This document shows, one piece after another, positions 24,251 through 32,827 of a DNA stretch of 38,382 nucleotides. A program made the translations under genes and the position numbers. The notes below the pieces were generated by a model. The model worked only from the letters and a program-made list of their open reading frames with translations, did no database searches and was not told the origin of the DNA. Origin of the DNA: Polycladomyces zharkentensis (GTDB lineage Bacteria > Bacillota > Bacilli > Thermoactinomycetales > JIR-001); assembly GCF_016938855.1 (NCBI RefSeq), contig NZ_JAFHAP010000015.1, positions 1 to 38,382 on the forward strand, written 5' to 3'. Position 1 is the first letter of the stretch. Each line of letters opens with the position of its first letter.

Positions 24251-24871
24251 TCATTGGTCCTGCAAATAGGTGCGAATCTGGTTCACCAACAGATTGATGG
24301 CGACCTGGTTGTATCCGCCTTCGGGGATGATCAGGTCGGCGTAGCGTTTGCTGGGTTCGATAAATTGCAGATGCATCGGACGAACGACGGTGAGGTATTG
24401 ATGGATGACGGATTCCAGCGTGCGTCCACGCTCTTTGATGTCCCGTTCCATTCGGCGGAGAATCCGAACATCGGCGTCGGTGTCGACAAACACCTTGATA
24501 TCCATCAGTTCGCGTAACCGTTCATCCTCCAAAATCAAAATGCCTTCCAAAATAATGACGTCCTTGGGTTCCAGGTACACGGTTTCTTCGGAACGGGTGT
24601 GTAATTTGTAGTCGTAGACGGGTTTGTGAATGGGTTCGTAGTTCAGCAGCTTTTTCAGATGCTCGATCAACAAATCGTTGTCAAACGCGAGCGGATGGTC
24701 GTAGTTGGTTTTCATCCGTTCTTCGAGGGGAAGATGAGACTGATCCCGGTAGTACGCATCCTGTTCGATCATCACGACCGAATCGGCAAATTGCTCGTAC
24801 AGTTTGCGCGCGATCGTCGTTTTGCCGGAGCCGCTTCCACCGGCCACTCCGATGACAACAGGTCGCTTCAT
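24251..24871 (-). CDS. udk: Uridine kinase
   Basis: A 206-residue P-loop kinase. [11 protein letters not shown] at residues 9-19 is the Walker A; EQDAYYRD near residue 37 and the [10 protein letters not shown] stretch are conserved in uridine-cytidine kinases; [12 protein letters not shown] is the lid region and [17 protein letters not shown] is the family's C-terminal signature. It phosphorylates uridine and cytidine to UMP and CMP in pyrimidine salvage. AGGAAGGG precedes the ATG. It is a single gene, divergent from the fructose operon and convergent with sacC. The extracellular 5'-nucleotidase in this window could supply it with nucleosides, but they are not linked physically. Confidence 0.96.
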   Translation of the reverse strand: MKRPVVIGVAGGSGSGKTTIARKLYEQFADSVVMIEQDAYYRDQSHLPLEERMKTNYDHPLAFDNDLLIEHLKKLLNYEPIHKPVYDYKLHTRSEETVYLEPKDVIILEGILILEDERLRELMDIKVFVDTDADVRILRRMERDIKERGRTLESVIHQYLTVVRPMHLQFIEPSKRYADLIIPEGGYNQVAINLLVNQIRTYLQDQ

Positions 24872-25005
24872 ATTCGCATACCCTTCCTAGATCCATATTC
24901 CGCAACACACAAACCTCCGCTGATGATAGCAGGTTACGTACCTTTTTTCAAGATGGCGGCAGCCGGGGACCGACGGGATGGGCCGAATTACCATAAAAAA
25001 ATTGA

Positions 25006-25035
25006 TTGAAAAAAAGGAATAAAATCATATATAAT
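25006..25035 (+). promoter_or_regulatory. Promoter of the fructose operon
   Basis: TTGAAA at 25006-25011, 18-bp spacer and TATAAT at 25030-25035. The FruR-type repeats begin 8 bp downstream. Confidence 0.7.
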
Positions 25036-25042
25036 CATTAGT

Positions 25043-25076
25043 GATCACAAACGATCGTAAATGATCGATCGCAAAT
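25043..25076. promoter_or_regulatory. Tandem DeoR-type operator repeats of the fructose operon
   Basis: Three copies of a 10-bp unit GATC(R)(Y)AAA(Y) occur in direct orientation: GATCACAAAC (25043), GATCGTAAAT (25053) and GATCGCAAAT (25067), with an extra GATC between the last two. Short direct repeats near the start site are typical of DeoR/FruR operators. Confidence 0.7.
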
Positions 25077-25086
25077 GAGGGTTATC

Positions 25087-25848
25087 ATGTTCACAGAAGA
25101 ACGACAAATGCAAATCCTGTCCCATTTGCATGAGCACAAGCGCGCATCCGTTTCCGAACTGTGTAAGCGCTTCGGTGTCTCTCCCGCAACGATCCGACGG
25201 GATCTGAAGGAGCTTGAAGACGCGGGTCTGCTCAAACGCACCCATGGCGGCGCCATTTCGTTGGAACACGTGGGATTTGAACCCTCCTTTCAGGAAAAGG
25301 AGGACCAGTACCGCGAGGAAAAACGGCGCATCGCCATCAGAGCCGCGAGCATGATTCGCGAAGGAGAAACCGTGCTGTTGGACGCCGGAACGACCACTTG
25401 GGCGCTGGCAAGGGAGTTGACCCCATTTCAGCAATTGACGGTCGTGACGAATTCGGTATTCGTAATACGGGAGCTGGCTGGTCATTCCTCCATCGAGCTT
25501 CTCTGCGTGGGCGGGACGGTTCGCGGCACGACACAGTCCATGGTCGGCCCCGTAGCGGAGCAGACGTTGGAAACGATCCGGGTGGACAAAGCGTTCATCG
25601 GCACCAACGGGGTGGACCCGGATGCGGGACTGACCACACCCCATCTGTTGGAAGCCCAGGTGAAAAAGGCGATGATTCGTTCGGCAAAACAGGTGGTGTT
25701 GCTGAGCGATTCCGACAAAGCGGGGAAAGTGAGCTTTGCCCAATTTGCCCCCGTGGAAGCGGTGGATGTGTGGATCACGGACACGGGAGTGCCGGAGGCG
25801 TTGGCGGAACGGATACGGGAAAAAGGCGTGCATGTGATCAAGGTGTGA
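25087..25848 (+). CDS. fruR: DeoR family transcriptional repressor of the fructose operon
   Basis: A 253-residue DeoR-type regulator. The N-terminal winged helix reads ERQMQILSHLHEHKRASVSE and GVSPATIRRDLKELEDAGLL with the signature HGGAI; the C-terminal sugar-phosphate domain shows LDAGTTTWALA, VVTNS and GTNGVDPDAGLTT, which bind phosphate of the effector. FruR proteins are relieved by fructose-1-phosphate or a related ester. The ATG 25087 has GAGGG 6 bp upstream, whereas ATG 25075 has no ribosome site. It is the first gene of fruR-fruK-fruA-fruB and its own promoter carries the repeat operator, so autoregulation is likely. Confidence 0.92.
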   Translation: MFTEERQMQILSHLHEHKRASVSELCKRFGVSPATIRRDLKELEDAGLLKRTHGGAISLEHVGFEPSFQEKEDQYREEKRRIAIRAASMIREGETVLLDAGTTTWALARELTPFQQLTVVTNSVFVIRELAGHSSIELLCVGGTVRGTTQSMVGPVAEQTLETIRVDKAFIGTNGVDPDAGLTTPHLLEAQVKKAMIRSAKQVVLLSDSDKAGKVSFAQFAPVEAVDVWITDTGVPEALAERIREKGVHVIKV

Positions 25849-25883
25849 TCAGAAAACGAAACGTTGCCAAAGGAGCCGTTGTC

Positions 25884-26831
25884 ATGTGCGAAGTGCTGAC
25901 CGTAACCTGCAACCCGGCGATTGATCAGACTGTGGAAGTGGCTGTGATGCGGCCCGGTGAGGTGAACAGAGGGAAAAAGGTCAGGATGGATCCGGGCGGC
26001 AAAGGTATCAATGTGGCACGTGTGCTCAAGGGCTGGCAAACAGATGTGATGGCGACCGGGTGGATCGGGACGGCCAATGGAGATTTTGTCGTCAATGCCT
26101 TGGATCGTATGGGTATTTTGCATCAGTTTGTTCCGGTCGATGCCATTACTCGTATCAATTGCAAAATCGCCGAGACGGAGCCGCAACGGATGACCGAGCT
26201 GAACGCACCGGGTTTTCAGGTTCATGCCAAAGATGTAGACGCTTTCATCGGTTTGTTCGAGCGTCTCTTGGATCAAGCAAAGGTGGTGGTGTTGTCGGGA
26301 AGTTTGCCGACCGGTGCCCCGAATGAGTTATATCGTGAATGCATCAAAATGGCAAGGAGCAAAAATGTAAAGGCTTTCTTGGATGCTGAGGGTATGCCGT
26401 TCAGGATGGGTGTGGATGCAATTCCCTTTGCGGTGAAACCGAATCGGCGCGAGTTGGAAGGGTATGTCGGTGCGCCGTTGGACACGGAGCAGAAAGTGTT
26501 GGAAGCGGGCCGTCGTTTGCTGGACATCGGGATTCGTTGGGTAGCGGTGTCCGATGGTGCCAACGGCGCGTGGTTGATGACGGAAACGAAAACGATTCGT
26601 ACCATTCCTCCGCGCATTGAAGCCAAAAGCCCTGTCGGATCGGGCGATTCGATGATGGCGGCGCTGGTCTGGGGATGGCTGCAAGGAAAAAGTGAAGAAG
26701 AAGTGGCGCGGTTTGCGACGGCGGCCGGAACGGTTACCGCCGCTCACGCCGGAACCGAGTTGTGCGGTTGGGAGGAAACCGTCGCCATGAGTCAACAGAT
26801 ACATCTGGAGCGGGTATCGTTCAGCGGATGA
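25884..26831 (+). CDS. fruK: 1-Phosphofructokinase
   Basis: A 315-residue PfkB-family kinase. TVTCNPAIDQTVEV is the usual start of the 1-phosphofructokinase/tagatose kinase group, DPGGKGINVARVL at about 36-48 is PfkB signature 1 region, and SPVGSGDSMMAALVWG near 250 is signature 2 with the catalytic Asp. It turns fructose-1-phosphate from the fructose PTS into fructose-1,6-bisphosphate. AAAGGAG is 9 bp before the ATG. It lies 35 bp after fruR and 16 bp before the EIIBC gene, a clear operon. An open frame that runs into it from inside fruR is not a fusion, since fruR occupies a different frame. Confidence 0.94.
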   Translation: MCEVLTVTCNPAIDQTVEVAVMRPGEVNRGKKVRMDPGGKGINVARVLKGWQTDVMATGWIGTANGDFVVNALDRMGILHQFVPVDAITRINCKIAETEPQRMTELNAPGFQVHAKDVDAFIGLFERLLDQAKVVVLSGSLPTGAPNELYRECIKMARSKNVKAFLDAEGMPFRMGVDAIPFAVKPNRRELEGYVGAPLDTEQKVLEAGRRLLDIGIRWVAVSDGANGAWLMTETKTIRTIPPRIEAKSPVGSGDSMMAALVWGWLQGKSEEEVARFATAAGTVTAAHAGTELCGWEETVAMSQQIHLERVSFSG

Positions 26832-26847
26832 AAGGAGGAGAACAAGT

Positions 26848-28230
26848 ATGAAACGATTGGTTGCCGTCACCGGATGTCCGACCGGGATCGCTCATACGTT
26901 TATGGCTGCGGAGGCATTGCAACAGGCGGCCGAGCAACACGGCGTTTCGCTCAAGGTGGAGACGCGCGGTGCGACGGGAGTGGAAAACCGGCTGACCGAG
27001 GAAGAGATTCAGGAGGCCCACGCCGTGATCATTTCGGCGGACGTGGATGTGGAAGAAGAACGATTCGCAGGGAAACCGGTGGTGCGCGTTCCGCTCGGGG
27101 AAGCAATCAAAAAGGCAAATGACGTGATCGAGCGGGCCCTGGCCCAATCCCCGGAGGAAGCGGAAGCCCGACCCACCCCGAAAAAGGAAGCGAGCAAAAA
27201 GGAGGCCCCACGGACAGGGCCGTACCGCCACCTGATGAACGGCGTGTCGTTTATGATTCCGCTGGTGGTGGCAGGCGGGCTGATGATCGCATTGTCGTTC
27301 TTGTTTGGAATCAAAGCGTTTGAACAAAAGGGTACGTTGGCAGCCGCGCTGATGGACATCGGCGGAGGCACCGCCTTTGCCCTGATGGTACCGGTGTTGG
27401 CCGGTTACATCGCGTACTCGATTGCTGACAAAGCAGGTCTGGCACCGGGATTGATCGGCGGGATGCTGGCATCCAAACTGGGGGCCGGTTTTCTCGGCGG
27501 GATCGTGGCCGGATTTATGGCGGGATATTTGTCACAGGGGATCAAAACCTTGTTGCCTCTCCCCAAGACACTGGAACGGTTGAAGCCCATCGTCATCATT
27601 CCGTTTCTCTCATCCTTGATCGTCGGGTTGTTGATGATCTACGTGATTGGTGCCCCGATCAAAAGCATCATGACTGCCATGACCGCATGGCTGCAATCGC
27701 TGGGTACCGCCAATGCCGTTTGGCTGGGTCTTGTGCTTGGCGCGATGATGGCGTTTGACATGGGTGGTCCCGTCAACAAGGCCGCATACACGTTCAGCGT
27801 CGGCCTGCTGGGATCACAGGTGTACGGACCGATGGCGGCGACGATGGCCGCGGGTATGGTGCCCCCGTTGGGGTTGTGGTTGGCCACATTGATCGCCAAA
27901 CGCAAGTTTAGTGAAGAAGAGCGGGAAGCGGGCAAAGCAGCCGGTATCCTGGGCCTTTCCTTTATCACTGAAGGTGCCATCCCGTTTGCGGCGGCTGACC
28001 CGATTCGCGTGATCCCATCGTTGATGATCGGTTCCGCTGTGACAGGGGCGTTGTCAATGGTGTGGGGATGCGCACTCCGGGCGCCGCATGGCGGCGTGTT
28101 CGTCCTGGCCATCCCGCATGCGGTGGAACGGTTGGGCTACTATGTGTTGGCCATCGCCATTGGAACGGTGGTGACGGCGTTGCTGGTGACATGGTTGAAG
28201 CGCAAGCCGACAGAGCAAGGAGGAAACTGA
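26848..28230 (+). CDS. fruA: PTS fructose-specific EIIBC component
   Basis: A 460-residue fructose permease. The EIIB domain (residues 1-105) begins KRLVAVTGCPTGIAHTFMAA with the phosphorylated Cys10; a charged linker rich in K, E and P follows; the EIIC domain starts near 125 with GVSFMIPLVVAGGLMIAL and carries FDMGGPVNKAAYTF and CALRAPHGG. It imports fructose and phosphorylates it at C1. The B. subtilis FruA is a fused EIIABC; here the EIIA part is a separate following gene. AAAGGAGGAG is the ribosome site. The stop is one base before the next start. Confidence 0.94.
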   Translation: MKRLVAVTGCPTGIAHTFMAAEALQQAAEQHGVSLKVETRGATGVENRLTEEEIQEAHAVIISADVDVEEERFAGKPVVRVPLGEAIKKANDVIERALAQSPEEAEARPTPKKEASKKEAPRTGPYRHLMNGVSFMIPLVVAGGLMIALSFLFGIKAFEQKGTLAAALMDIGGGTAFALMVPVLAGYIAYSIADKAGLAPGLIGGMLASKLGAGFLGGIVAGFMAGYLSQGIKTLLPLPKTLERLKPIVIIPFLSSLIVGLLMIYVIGAPIKSIMTAMTAWLQSLGTANAVWLGLVLGAMMAFDMGGPVNKAAYTFSVGLLGSQVYGPMAATMAAGMVPPLGLWLATLIAKRKFSEEEREAGKAAGILGLSFITEGAIPFAAADPIRVIPSLMIGSAVTGALSMVWGCALRAPHGGVFVLAIPHAVERLGYYVLAIAIGTVVTALLVTWLKRKPTEQGGN

Positions 28231-28231
28231 A

Positions 28232-28681
28232 TTGGATCTCAAAACAGTGATCAAACCTGACAGCATGGTGTTGTCTTTGGAAGCGTCTACACGGGAAGAA
28301 GCAATCCGGCAATTGTCCGAACGTCTGCAACAACAGGGTATGATCACCGACGTCGAGGGTTATCTGCAGGATGTGGAGCAGCGGGAGAAGCTGGGCTCTA
28401 CGGCGATCGGATTCGATGTTGCCATTCCCCACGCCAAATCCGCATCCGTTACACAGCCGGCGGTGGCATTTGCCCGATTGTCCGAGTCGATTTACTGGGA
28501 TGCCGATAAAGAGGAGACGGTGCGACTCGTCTTTCTGATCGCCGTCCCCCGTGAACAGGCGGGCAACGAACATCTGCAAATCCTGGCCGCGTTATCACGA
28601 AAATTGATGCATGCCGAGGTTCGGAATCGTCTGATGCAAGCCGAGACAAAAGAAGAGATTCTTGACGCATTGGCGTCATGA
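28232..28681 (+). CDS. PTS fructose-family EIIA component
   Basis: A 149-residue EIIA of the fructose/mannitol family. AIGFDVAIPHAKS carries the phosphorylated His67 and the later VFLIAVP and LQILAALSRKL stretches fit the fold. It takes phosphate from HPr and gives it to Cys10 of the EIIBC encoded just upstream. The start is TTG 28232, one base after the fruA stop, with AAGGAGG 8 bp before it. Being split from EIIBC is a gene-order variant rather than damage. A perfect terminator follows. Confidence 0.93.
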   Translation: MDLKTVIKPDSMVLSLEASTREEAIRQLSERLQQQGMITDVEGYLQDVEQREKLGSTAIGFDVAIPHAKSASVTQPAVAFARLSESIYWDADKEETVRLVFLIAVPREQAGNEHLQILAALSRKLMHAEVRNRLMQAETKEEILDALAS

Positions 28682-28685
28682 GGTG

Positions 28686-28722
28686 AACAGGACCGCCCGT
28701 AAGAAAGGGCGGTCCTGTTTTT
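28686..28722. terminator. Bidirectional terminator between the fru operon and pckA
   Basis: AACAGGACCGCCC (28686-28698) and GGGCGGTCCTGTT (28707-28719) form a perfect 13-bp stem followed by T residues on the plus strand. It also stands directly at the 3' end of pckA on the minus strand. Confidence 0.9.
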
Positions 28723-30296
28723 CACTCAATGGTCGGCCCCGCGGTGCGGATCGACTCGGGTACATCCTTGAACCGGTTGAAATTCTCCTGAAACCGCAAC
28801 ACCAGCTCACGGGCTTTCCGATCGTAGGCTTCGGGATCGGACCAAGTGTTGCGTGGTTTCAGGATGTCGCTCGGAACGTCCGGACATGTATCCGGCACCG
28901 CTACATGGAAGAAGGGGTCGGTGCTGAAAGTGCTCTCTTCCAGGCGACCGTCGATGGCCGCCCGTACCATGGTCCGCGTGTAGGTGAGGCTCATCCGTTT
29001 CCCCACGCCGTACGGACCGCCGGTCCAACCGGTGTTGACCAGATAGACGCGAACATGGTGCCGGATGATTTTTTCTCCCAACATCTCCGCGTACTCCCGG
29101 GCGGGCCGTGGAAGGAAAGGAGCGCCGAAACAAGCGGAGAATGTCGCTTCCGGTTCGGTGACGCCGCGTTCGGTGCCGGCCAGTTTGCTGGTGTAACCCG
29201 ACAGGAAATGATACATCGCTTGTTCCGGGGTTAACCTGGAGATGGGCGGTAACACACCAAACGCATCCGCCGTCAAAAACAAAATCACATTCGGATGACC
29301 GGCGATGCCAGGAATCACCGCGTTCGGGATGTGATCAACCGGATAAGCGGCACGGGTATTTTCCGTCAATGAACCATCATCATAGTCCGGACGGCGGTTT
29401 TCGTCCAATACCACGTTTTCCAACACCGAACCGAACCGGATCGCGTTCCAGATTTGCGGTTCTTTTTTCTGGGAAAGTCCGATGCATTTGGCGTAACAAC
29501 CGCCTTCGATATTGAAGATGCCCTTGTCCGACCAGCCGTGCTCATCATCTCCGATCAGGCGGCGCGCCGGATCGGCGGACAATGTGGTCTTTCCTGTTCC
29601 CGAAAGTCCGAAGAAGAGGGCGACGTCCCCTTGATGCCCCACGTTGGCTGAGCAGTGCATGGGGAGGACACCTCGCTCCGGCAACAGATAATTCATGACG
29701 CTGAAGACGGACTTTTTCATTTCCCCGGCATATCGGGTGCCGCCGATCAACACGACCCGATGTTCAAAACTGATGATGATGAAGGTCTCCGAACGCGTCC
29801 CGTCCCGTTCGGGAACTGCTTGGAATCCGGGTACCGAGATGACGGTGAATGAAGGAGTGTGATCGGATAATTCCTTTTCTGCAGGACGAATGAACAACTG
29901 ACGGGCAAAGAGGTTGTGCCATGCATATTCTGTGATGACACGAATGGGAAGACGGTGGGAGGGGTCGGCTCCTGCATAGCCGTCAAACACGAATACTTCC
30001 CTGTTGCGCAGATATTCCCGCACACGTGCATACAAGCGTTCAAACACTTCCCGTTTCATCGGTTGATTGACCGCCCCCCAGTCGATGTGGTCAGAGACAG
30101 CAGGCTCATCCACAATGTATTTGTCCTTGGGCGATCGGCCGGTGTACTTGCCCGTTGTTGCCAGCAGTGCACCGTTTTCAGTCAATACGGCTTCTTTTCG
30201 CATGATCGCCTGTTCAATCAATGCCGCCACCGGCAATTGACGGTGAACGGTTCCGTTCAGATTCAATACGCTCCCCTCTTGAACACCGATTTGCAT
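28722..30296 (-). CDS. pckA: Phosphoenolpyruvate carboxykinase (ATP)
   Basis: A 524-residue enzyme of the ATP-dependent PEP carboxykinase family. Visible motifs are [13 protein letters not shown] near 48-60, the substrate-binding segments, [15 protein letters not shown] with the P-loop at 230-237, and the Mg/ATP region DDEHGWSD. It turns oxaloacetate to PEP, the first step of gluconeogenesis. The open frame reaches 30365, but AGGAAGG is 10 bp before ATG 30296, and the family start [14 protein letters not shown] lies there. A CcpN-type box covers the probable -10, fitting repression by glycolytic carbon. It converges on the fructose operon, sharing its terminator. Confidence 0.96.
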   Translation of the reverse strand: MQIGVQEGSVLNLNGTVHRQLPVAALIEQAIMRKEAVLTENGALLATTGKYTGRSPKDKYIVDEPAVSDHIDWGAVNQPMKREVFERLYARVREYLRNREVFVFDGYAGADPSHRLPIRVITEYAWHNLFARQLFIRPAEKELSDHTPSFTVISVPGFQAVPERDGTRSETFIIISFEHRVVLIGGTRYAGEMKKSVFSVMNYLLPERGVLPMHCSANVGHQGDVALFFGLSGTGKTTLSADPARRLIGDDEHGWSDKGIFNIEGGCYAKCIGLSQKKEPQIWNAIRFGSVLENVVLDENRRPDYDDGSLTENTRAAYPVDHIPNAVIPGIAGHPNVILFLTADAFGVLPPISRLTPEQAMYHFLSGYTSKLAGTERGVTEPEATFSACFGAPFLPRPAREYAEMLGEKIIRHHVRVYLVNTGWTGGPYGVGKRMSLTYTRTMVRAAIDGRLEESTFSTDPFFHVAVPDTCPDVPSDILKPRNTWSDPEAYDRKARELVLRFQENFNRFKDVPESIRTAGPTIE

Positions 30297-30355
30297 CGTC
30301 AAAAATCCTTCCTTCCTGAATAATCTGTTCTGATTGCACGATGGTCGCCTAAAAA

Positions 30356-30366
30356 AGTATAGCATA
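30356..30366 (-). promoter_or_regulatory. Probable CcpN box at the pckA promoter
   Basis: On the minus strand TATGCTATACT matches the CcpN site TRTGHYATAYW at every position as I remember it, and it contains the likely -10 hexamer TATACT. CcpN represses gluconeogenic genes (gapB, pckA) during glycolytic growth in B. subtilis. Confidence 0.65.
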
Positions 30367-30491
30367 TTAACCGGAAAAAGGTGAATGAAATTGCAAGGAA
30401 AACGGCAAACGTGTTATCCTTATTATACAAAGGAATGCATCAGTGGGAACGGTGCGTGGGAATACATTCAATACATTGGGTAGATTAACCA

Positions 30492-30520
30492 TTGACTTGC
30501 GCACAAATAAATGGTATTTT
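30492..30520 (+). promoter_or_regulatory. Probable promoter of the yabR-like gene
   Basis: TTGACT at 30492-30497, 17-bp spacer and TATTTT at 30515-30520, 35 bp before the start codon. Confidence 0.55.
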
Positions 30521-30554
30521 CGTACAGAATGAATATCATTTCGGGAGTGTTTGA

Positions 30555-30932
30555 ATGAGCCAGGTAACGGAAGGATCCGTCGTCAGCGGAGAAGTAGTTG
30601 CAATTAAACCTTTCGGGGCATTCGTCAAATTGGAGTCTGGAGAGACGGGTCTGGTGCACATTTCGCAAATCTCCACGAAGTATGTGGAAAAAGTAGAGGA
30701 CGAATTGCAGGTGGGCGATACGGTCAAAGCCAAAGTGCTTTCGGTCGACCCATCCGGGAAAATTTCCCTTTCGATTAAAGCGCTCAGCGATGACCGCCCC
30801 AACCGTGGTGACCGGCGCGGCTCCGGACGTCGCAATGGCCCCACCGATTTTGAAGACATGATGAAAAAGTGGCTCAAAAGTAGTGAGGAACGGCTCAGTG
30901 CTTTGGCCGCCAAACAAAAAAGAGGTCGCTGA
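30555..30932 (+). CDS. S1 domain RNA-binding protein (YabR/YugI-like)
   Basis: A 125-residue protein with one S1 domain at residues 5-78: GSVVSGEVVAIKPFGAFVKL, TGLVHISQIS and KVLSVDPSGKISLSIKAL are typical OB-fold S1 blocks. The tail is basic and arginine-glycine rich (RPNRGDRRGSGRRNG), then a helix FEDMMKKWLKSSEERLSALA. The tail helix resembles YabR of B. subtilis more than YugI (general stress protein 13). It should bind RNA, probably with ribosomes or polynucleotide phosphorylase, but its precise role is not settled. A GGGAG ribosome site is 8 bp before the ATG. It is a single-gene unit ended by a hairpin terminator. Confidence 0.88.
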   Translation: MSQVTEGSVVSGEVVAIKPFGAFVKLESGETGLVHISQISTKYVEKVEDELQVGDTVKAKVLSVDPSGKISLSIKALSDDRPNRGDRRGSGRRNGPTDFEDMMKKWLKSSEERLSALAAKQKRGR

Positions 30933-30954
30933 TCCAAGCGATACGTCTTCAGAC

Positions 30955-30987
30955 AAAAACATCTTCCCAAACGGGAGATGTTTTTTT
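30955..30987 (+). terminator. Terminator after the S1-domain gene
   Basis: AAAAACATCTTCCC pairs with GGGAGATGTTTTT, with one bulged T, around an AAAC loop, followed by a run of T. Confidence 0.9.
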
Positions 30988-31178
30988 ATGACAGTACAAG
31001 GAAATATATACCATGCTTGTGCGGATGAAATCGTTTCGATCGGCAAGCGGGGGTTCGTACATACCGTTTCGCGTGACCTTCTCTCTTGATGTGACGGTCG
31101 ATCTGTTTGCTTGTTTCGGGAGGAACGTCCAGCTTTCATTGGTGTACAATCACGACAGAAGCATATGGGAGGATGGTC

Positions 31179-32219
31179 ATGATGTGGAAATATTTGCTGG
31201 CCAAGCTGGGGCACGGTTCCGCCCGTGTTGATCTGGTGCTGGAAAAAGACTGCTATGCGCTTGGTGATGAGGTGCGTGGGCGGTTGATCATCCACGGGGG
31301 AGAGGTGGAGCAGAAAATCAACGGCATCAATGTGGATCTCGTATTGCACCTGTGGGCGAACCAACGTCAGCATACCCGTCGGGTGACGCGGATTCCGTTT
31401 CCCACATCATTTATAATCGGGGTGCGTGAGGTGAAAGAGTATCCGTTCACTTTCCGCCTGCCGTATAACCTCCCTCTGTCCGGTCACGGAATTTCCTACG
31501 TGTTTCACACCACTTTGGACATTGCGCAAGGGGTGGACTCATCGGACAGCGATCCCATCCAAGTGGTGCCTCCCGCCAGGTTGGCCTGTTTGCTCCAAGC
31601 GTTTGCTGAGCTGGGGTTCCGTGAAAAACACGGTTCCCGTTCGTTCAACGGGTATGTACAGGAGTTTGCGTTCTTTCCGACCGCATTTTTGCATGATCGG
31701 GTCAAGGAAGTTGAATTTACGGCTGCCGTTGACGATCACGGCATTCGATTGTGGTTGGAAGTGGAATGTCACAGCTACGGTCACGGGCGGGAGATTCGCC
31801 GGGAATGGTATGTAACCAACGAAGTGTTGGATCAACCGTCCCTGTTGACCCAACAATTGCGTCATACATTGGAAGAAATGGCGGCAACCGGCGTTGCGGG
31901 TCATCACATGGGACAGTACACGCACGGGCACGGGTTCCCATCCGGACACGGATGGCATGGACACGGTACCTATGCACATACACCTCACGGATGGCACGGT
32001 CACCACGGGCATTTCAGCGGTGGCATCGGTGGATTTGCCGCAGGCATGCTTGGCGGTATGGTGGCCGGTGAATTGTTGGAGGAGGCGATGGAGAGCATCA
32101 CTGACAATGACAGTGGCATTGCTGATTGGGTGAATCAAGTGGAGGATCAAGTGGAAGATTGGGTCGATGATGCGGGAAATTTCTTGGACGACATCGGCGA
32201 TTTCTTCGGTGACGATTGA
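31179..32219 (+). CDS. spo0M: Spo0M-like sporulation-control protein with a histidine-rich segment
   Basis: A 346-residue protein. Residues 1-235 are the arrestin-like Spo0M fold: ARVDLVLEKDCYALGDEVRG, then EVKEYPFTFRLPYNLPLSG and the second sandwich. B. subtilis Spo0M affects sporulation timing and cell division. From 242 to 278 the protein has 13 histidines in 37 residues, mixed with glycine, which is like a metal-binding stretch. Then comes a glycine-zipper-like hydrophobic segment (GGIGGFAAGMLGGMVAGEL) and an acidic amphipathic tail rich in D, E and W. The Spo0M part is normal; the C-terminal layout is unusual. Start ATG 31179 has GGGAGG 6 bp before it. It is a single gene between two terminators. 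Confidence 0.88.
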   Translation: MMWKYLLAKLGHGSARVDLVLEKDCYALGDEVRGRLIIHGGEVEQKINGINVDLVLHLWANQRQHTRRVTRIPFPTSFIIGVREVKEYPFTFRLPYNLPLSGHGISYVFHTTLDIAQGVDSSDSDPIQVVPPARLACLLQAFAELGFREKHGSRSFNGYVQEFAFFPTAFLHDRVKEVEFTAAVDDHGIRLWLEVECHSYGHGREIRREWYVTNEVLDQPSLLTQQLRHTLEEMAATGVAGHHMGQYTHGHGFPSGHGWHGHGTYAHTPHGWHGHHGHFSGGIGGFAAGMLGGMVAGELLEEAMESITDNDSGIADWVNQVEDQVEDWVDDAGNFLDDIGDFFGDD

Positions 32220-32235
32220 TCGTGGTATGTAAAAA

Positions 32236-32255
32236 GGCCGCCCTGTCAGGCGGCC
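32236..32255. terminator. Terminator hairpin shared by spo0M and ytqB-like genes
   Basis: GGCCGCC and GGCGGCC form a 7-bp GC stem with a CTGTCA loop, flanked by A5 and T5 tracts. The stem overlaps the last codons of the minus-strand methyltransferase gene. Confidence 0.8.
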
Positions 32256-32827
32256 GTTTTTCGTTTTTCCACCAATACCAGCGAAGGTGCCTGTTTCCGG
32301 TTGAGCAGTTGATAATGCATTACCTGAAACGCCTTGGGGGAAAGAGATTGAGCCCATTGCAACACGTGTTCCGCTTCTTCTTGTCCGCCGGGGTGTCCGG
32401 TGTACAAAACGACGGAAAGAACACCTCCGGGAGCCAACCAGACGGTTGACGTCTCCAACGCGGGAAGTGTGGTTTCCGGTCGGGTGATGATGGCAGGATC
32501 GCCATGCGGCAAATATCCCAGGTTGAACATCACGGCTTGCAGTTTCCCGCGAGTCTCATCCGGTAAATACCGATCCATCTCATGGTGTCCGGCGTGAAAC
32601 AGCGAGACGCGATCGGCAATCCCCCGTTCGCTCAGACGCTGTTTCGTGCGGCAGAGCGCCTCCTGCTGGATGTCGAACGCATACACTTTCCCCGCCGAAC
32701 CGACGCATTCCGCCAAAAACAGTGTATCGTGCCCGTTGCCGGCAGTGGCATCGACGGCAATCCCACCTTCGCCAACCGCTTGCCTGACCAATGCATGGGA
32801 AAAAGAAAGGACGGCGGGGACGATCAT
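32246..32827 (-). CDS. ytqB: Class I SAM methyltransferase, YtqB/MnmM-like
   Basis: A 193-residue protein with a Rossmann methyltransferase fold. AVDATAGNGHDTLFLAE is motif I for SAM binding, AFDIQ is motif II, and FNLGYLPHGD is the N-L-G-Y-L-P block typical of the YtqB group. YtqB of B. subtilis has been reported as MnmM, which methylates the aminomethyl group of 2-thiouridine at the tRNA wobble position. It overlaps the upstream radical SAM gene by 4 bp, the same order as ytqA-ytqB in Bacillus. Its 3' end lies inside the terminator stem shared with spo0M. Confidence 0.88.
   Translation of the reverse strand: MIVPAVLSFSHALVRQAVGEGGIAVDATAGNGHDTLFLAECVGSAGKVYAFDIQQEALCRTKQRLSERGIADRVSLFHAGHHEMDRYLPDETRGKLQAVMFNLGYLPHGDPAIITRPETTLPALETSTVWLAPGGVLSVVLYTGHPGGQEEAEHVLQWAQSLSPKAFQVMHYQLLNRKQAPSLVLVEKRKTAA

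Noticed and set aside
25398-26831. Long plus-strand frame that appears to fuse a fruR-internal sequence to fruK
   Set aside because: FruR is intact in another frame and fruK has its own ribosome site and start at 25884; the upstream part is low-complexity shadow sequence.
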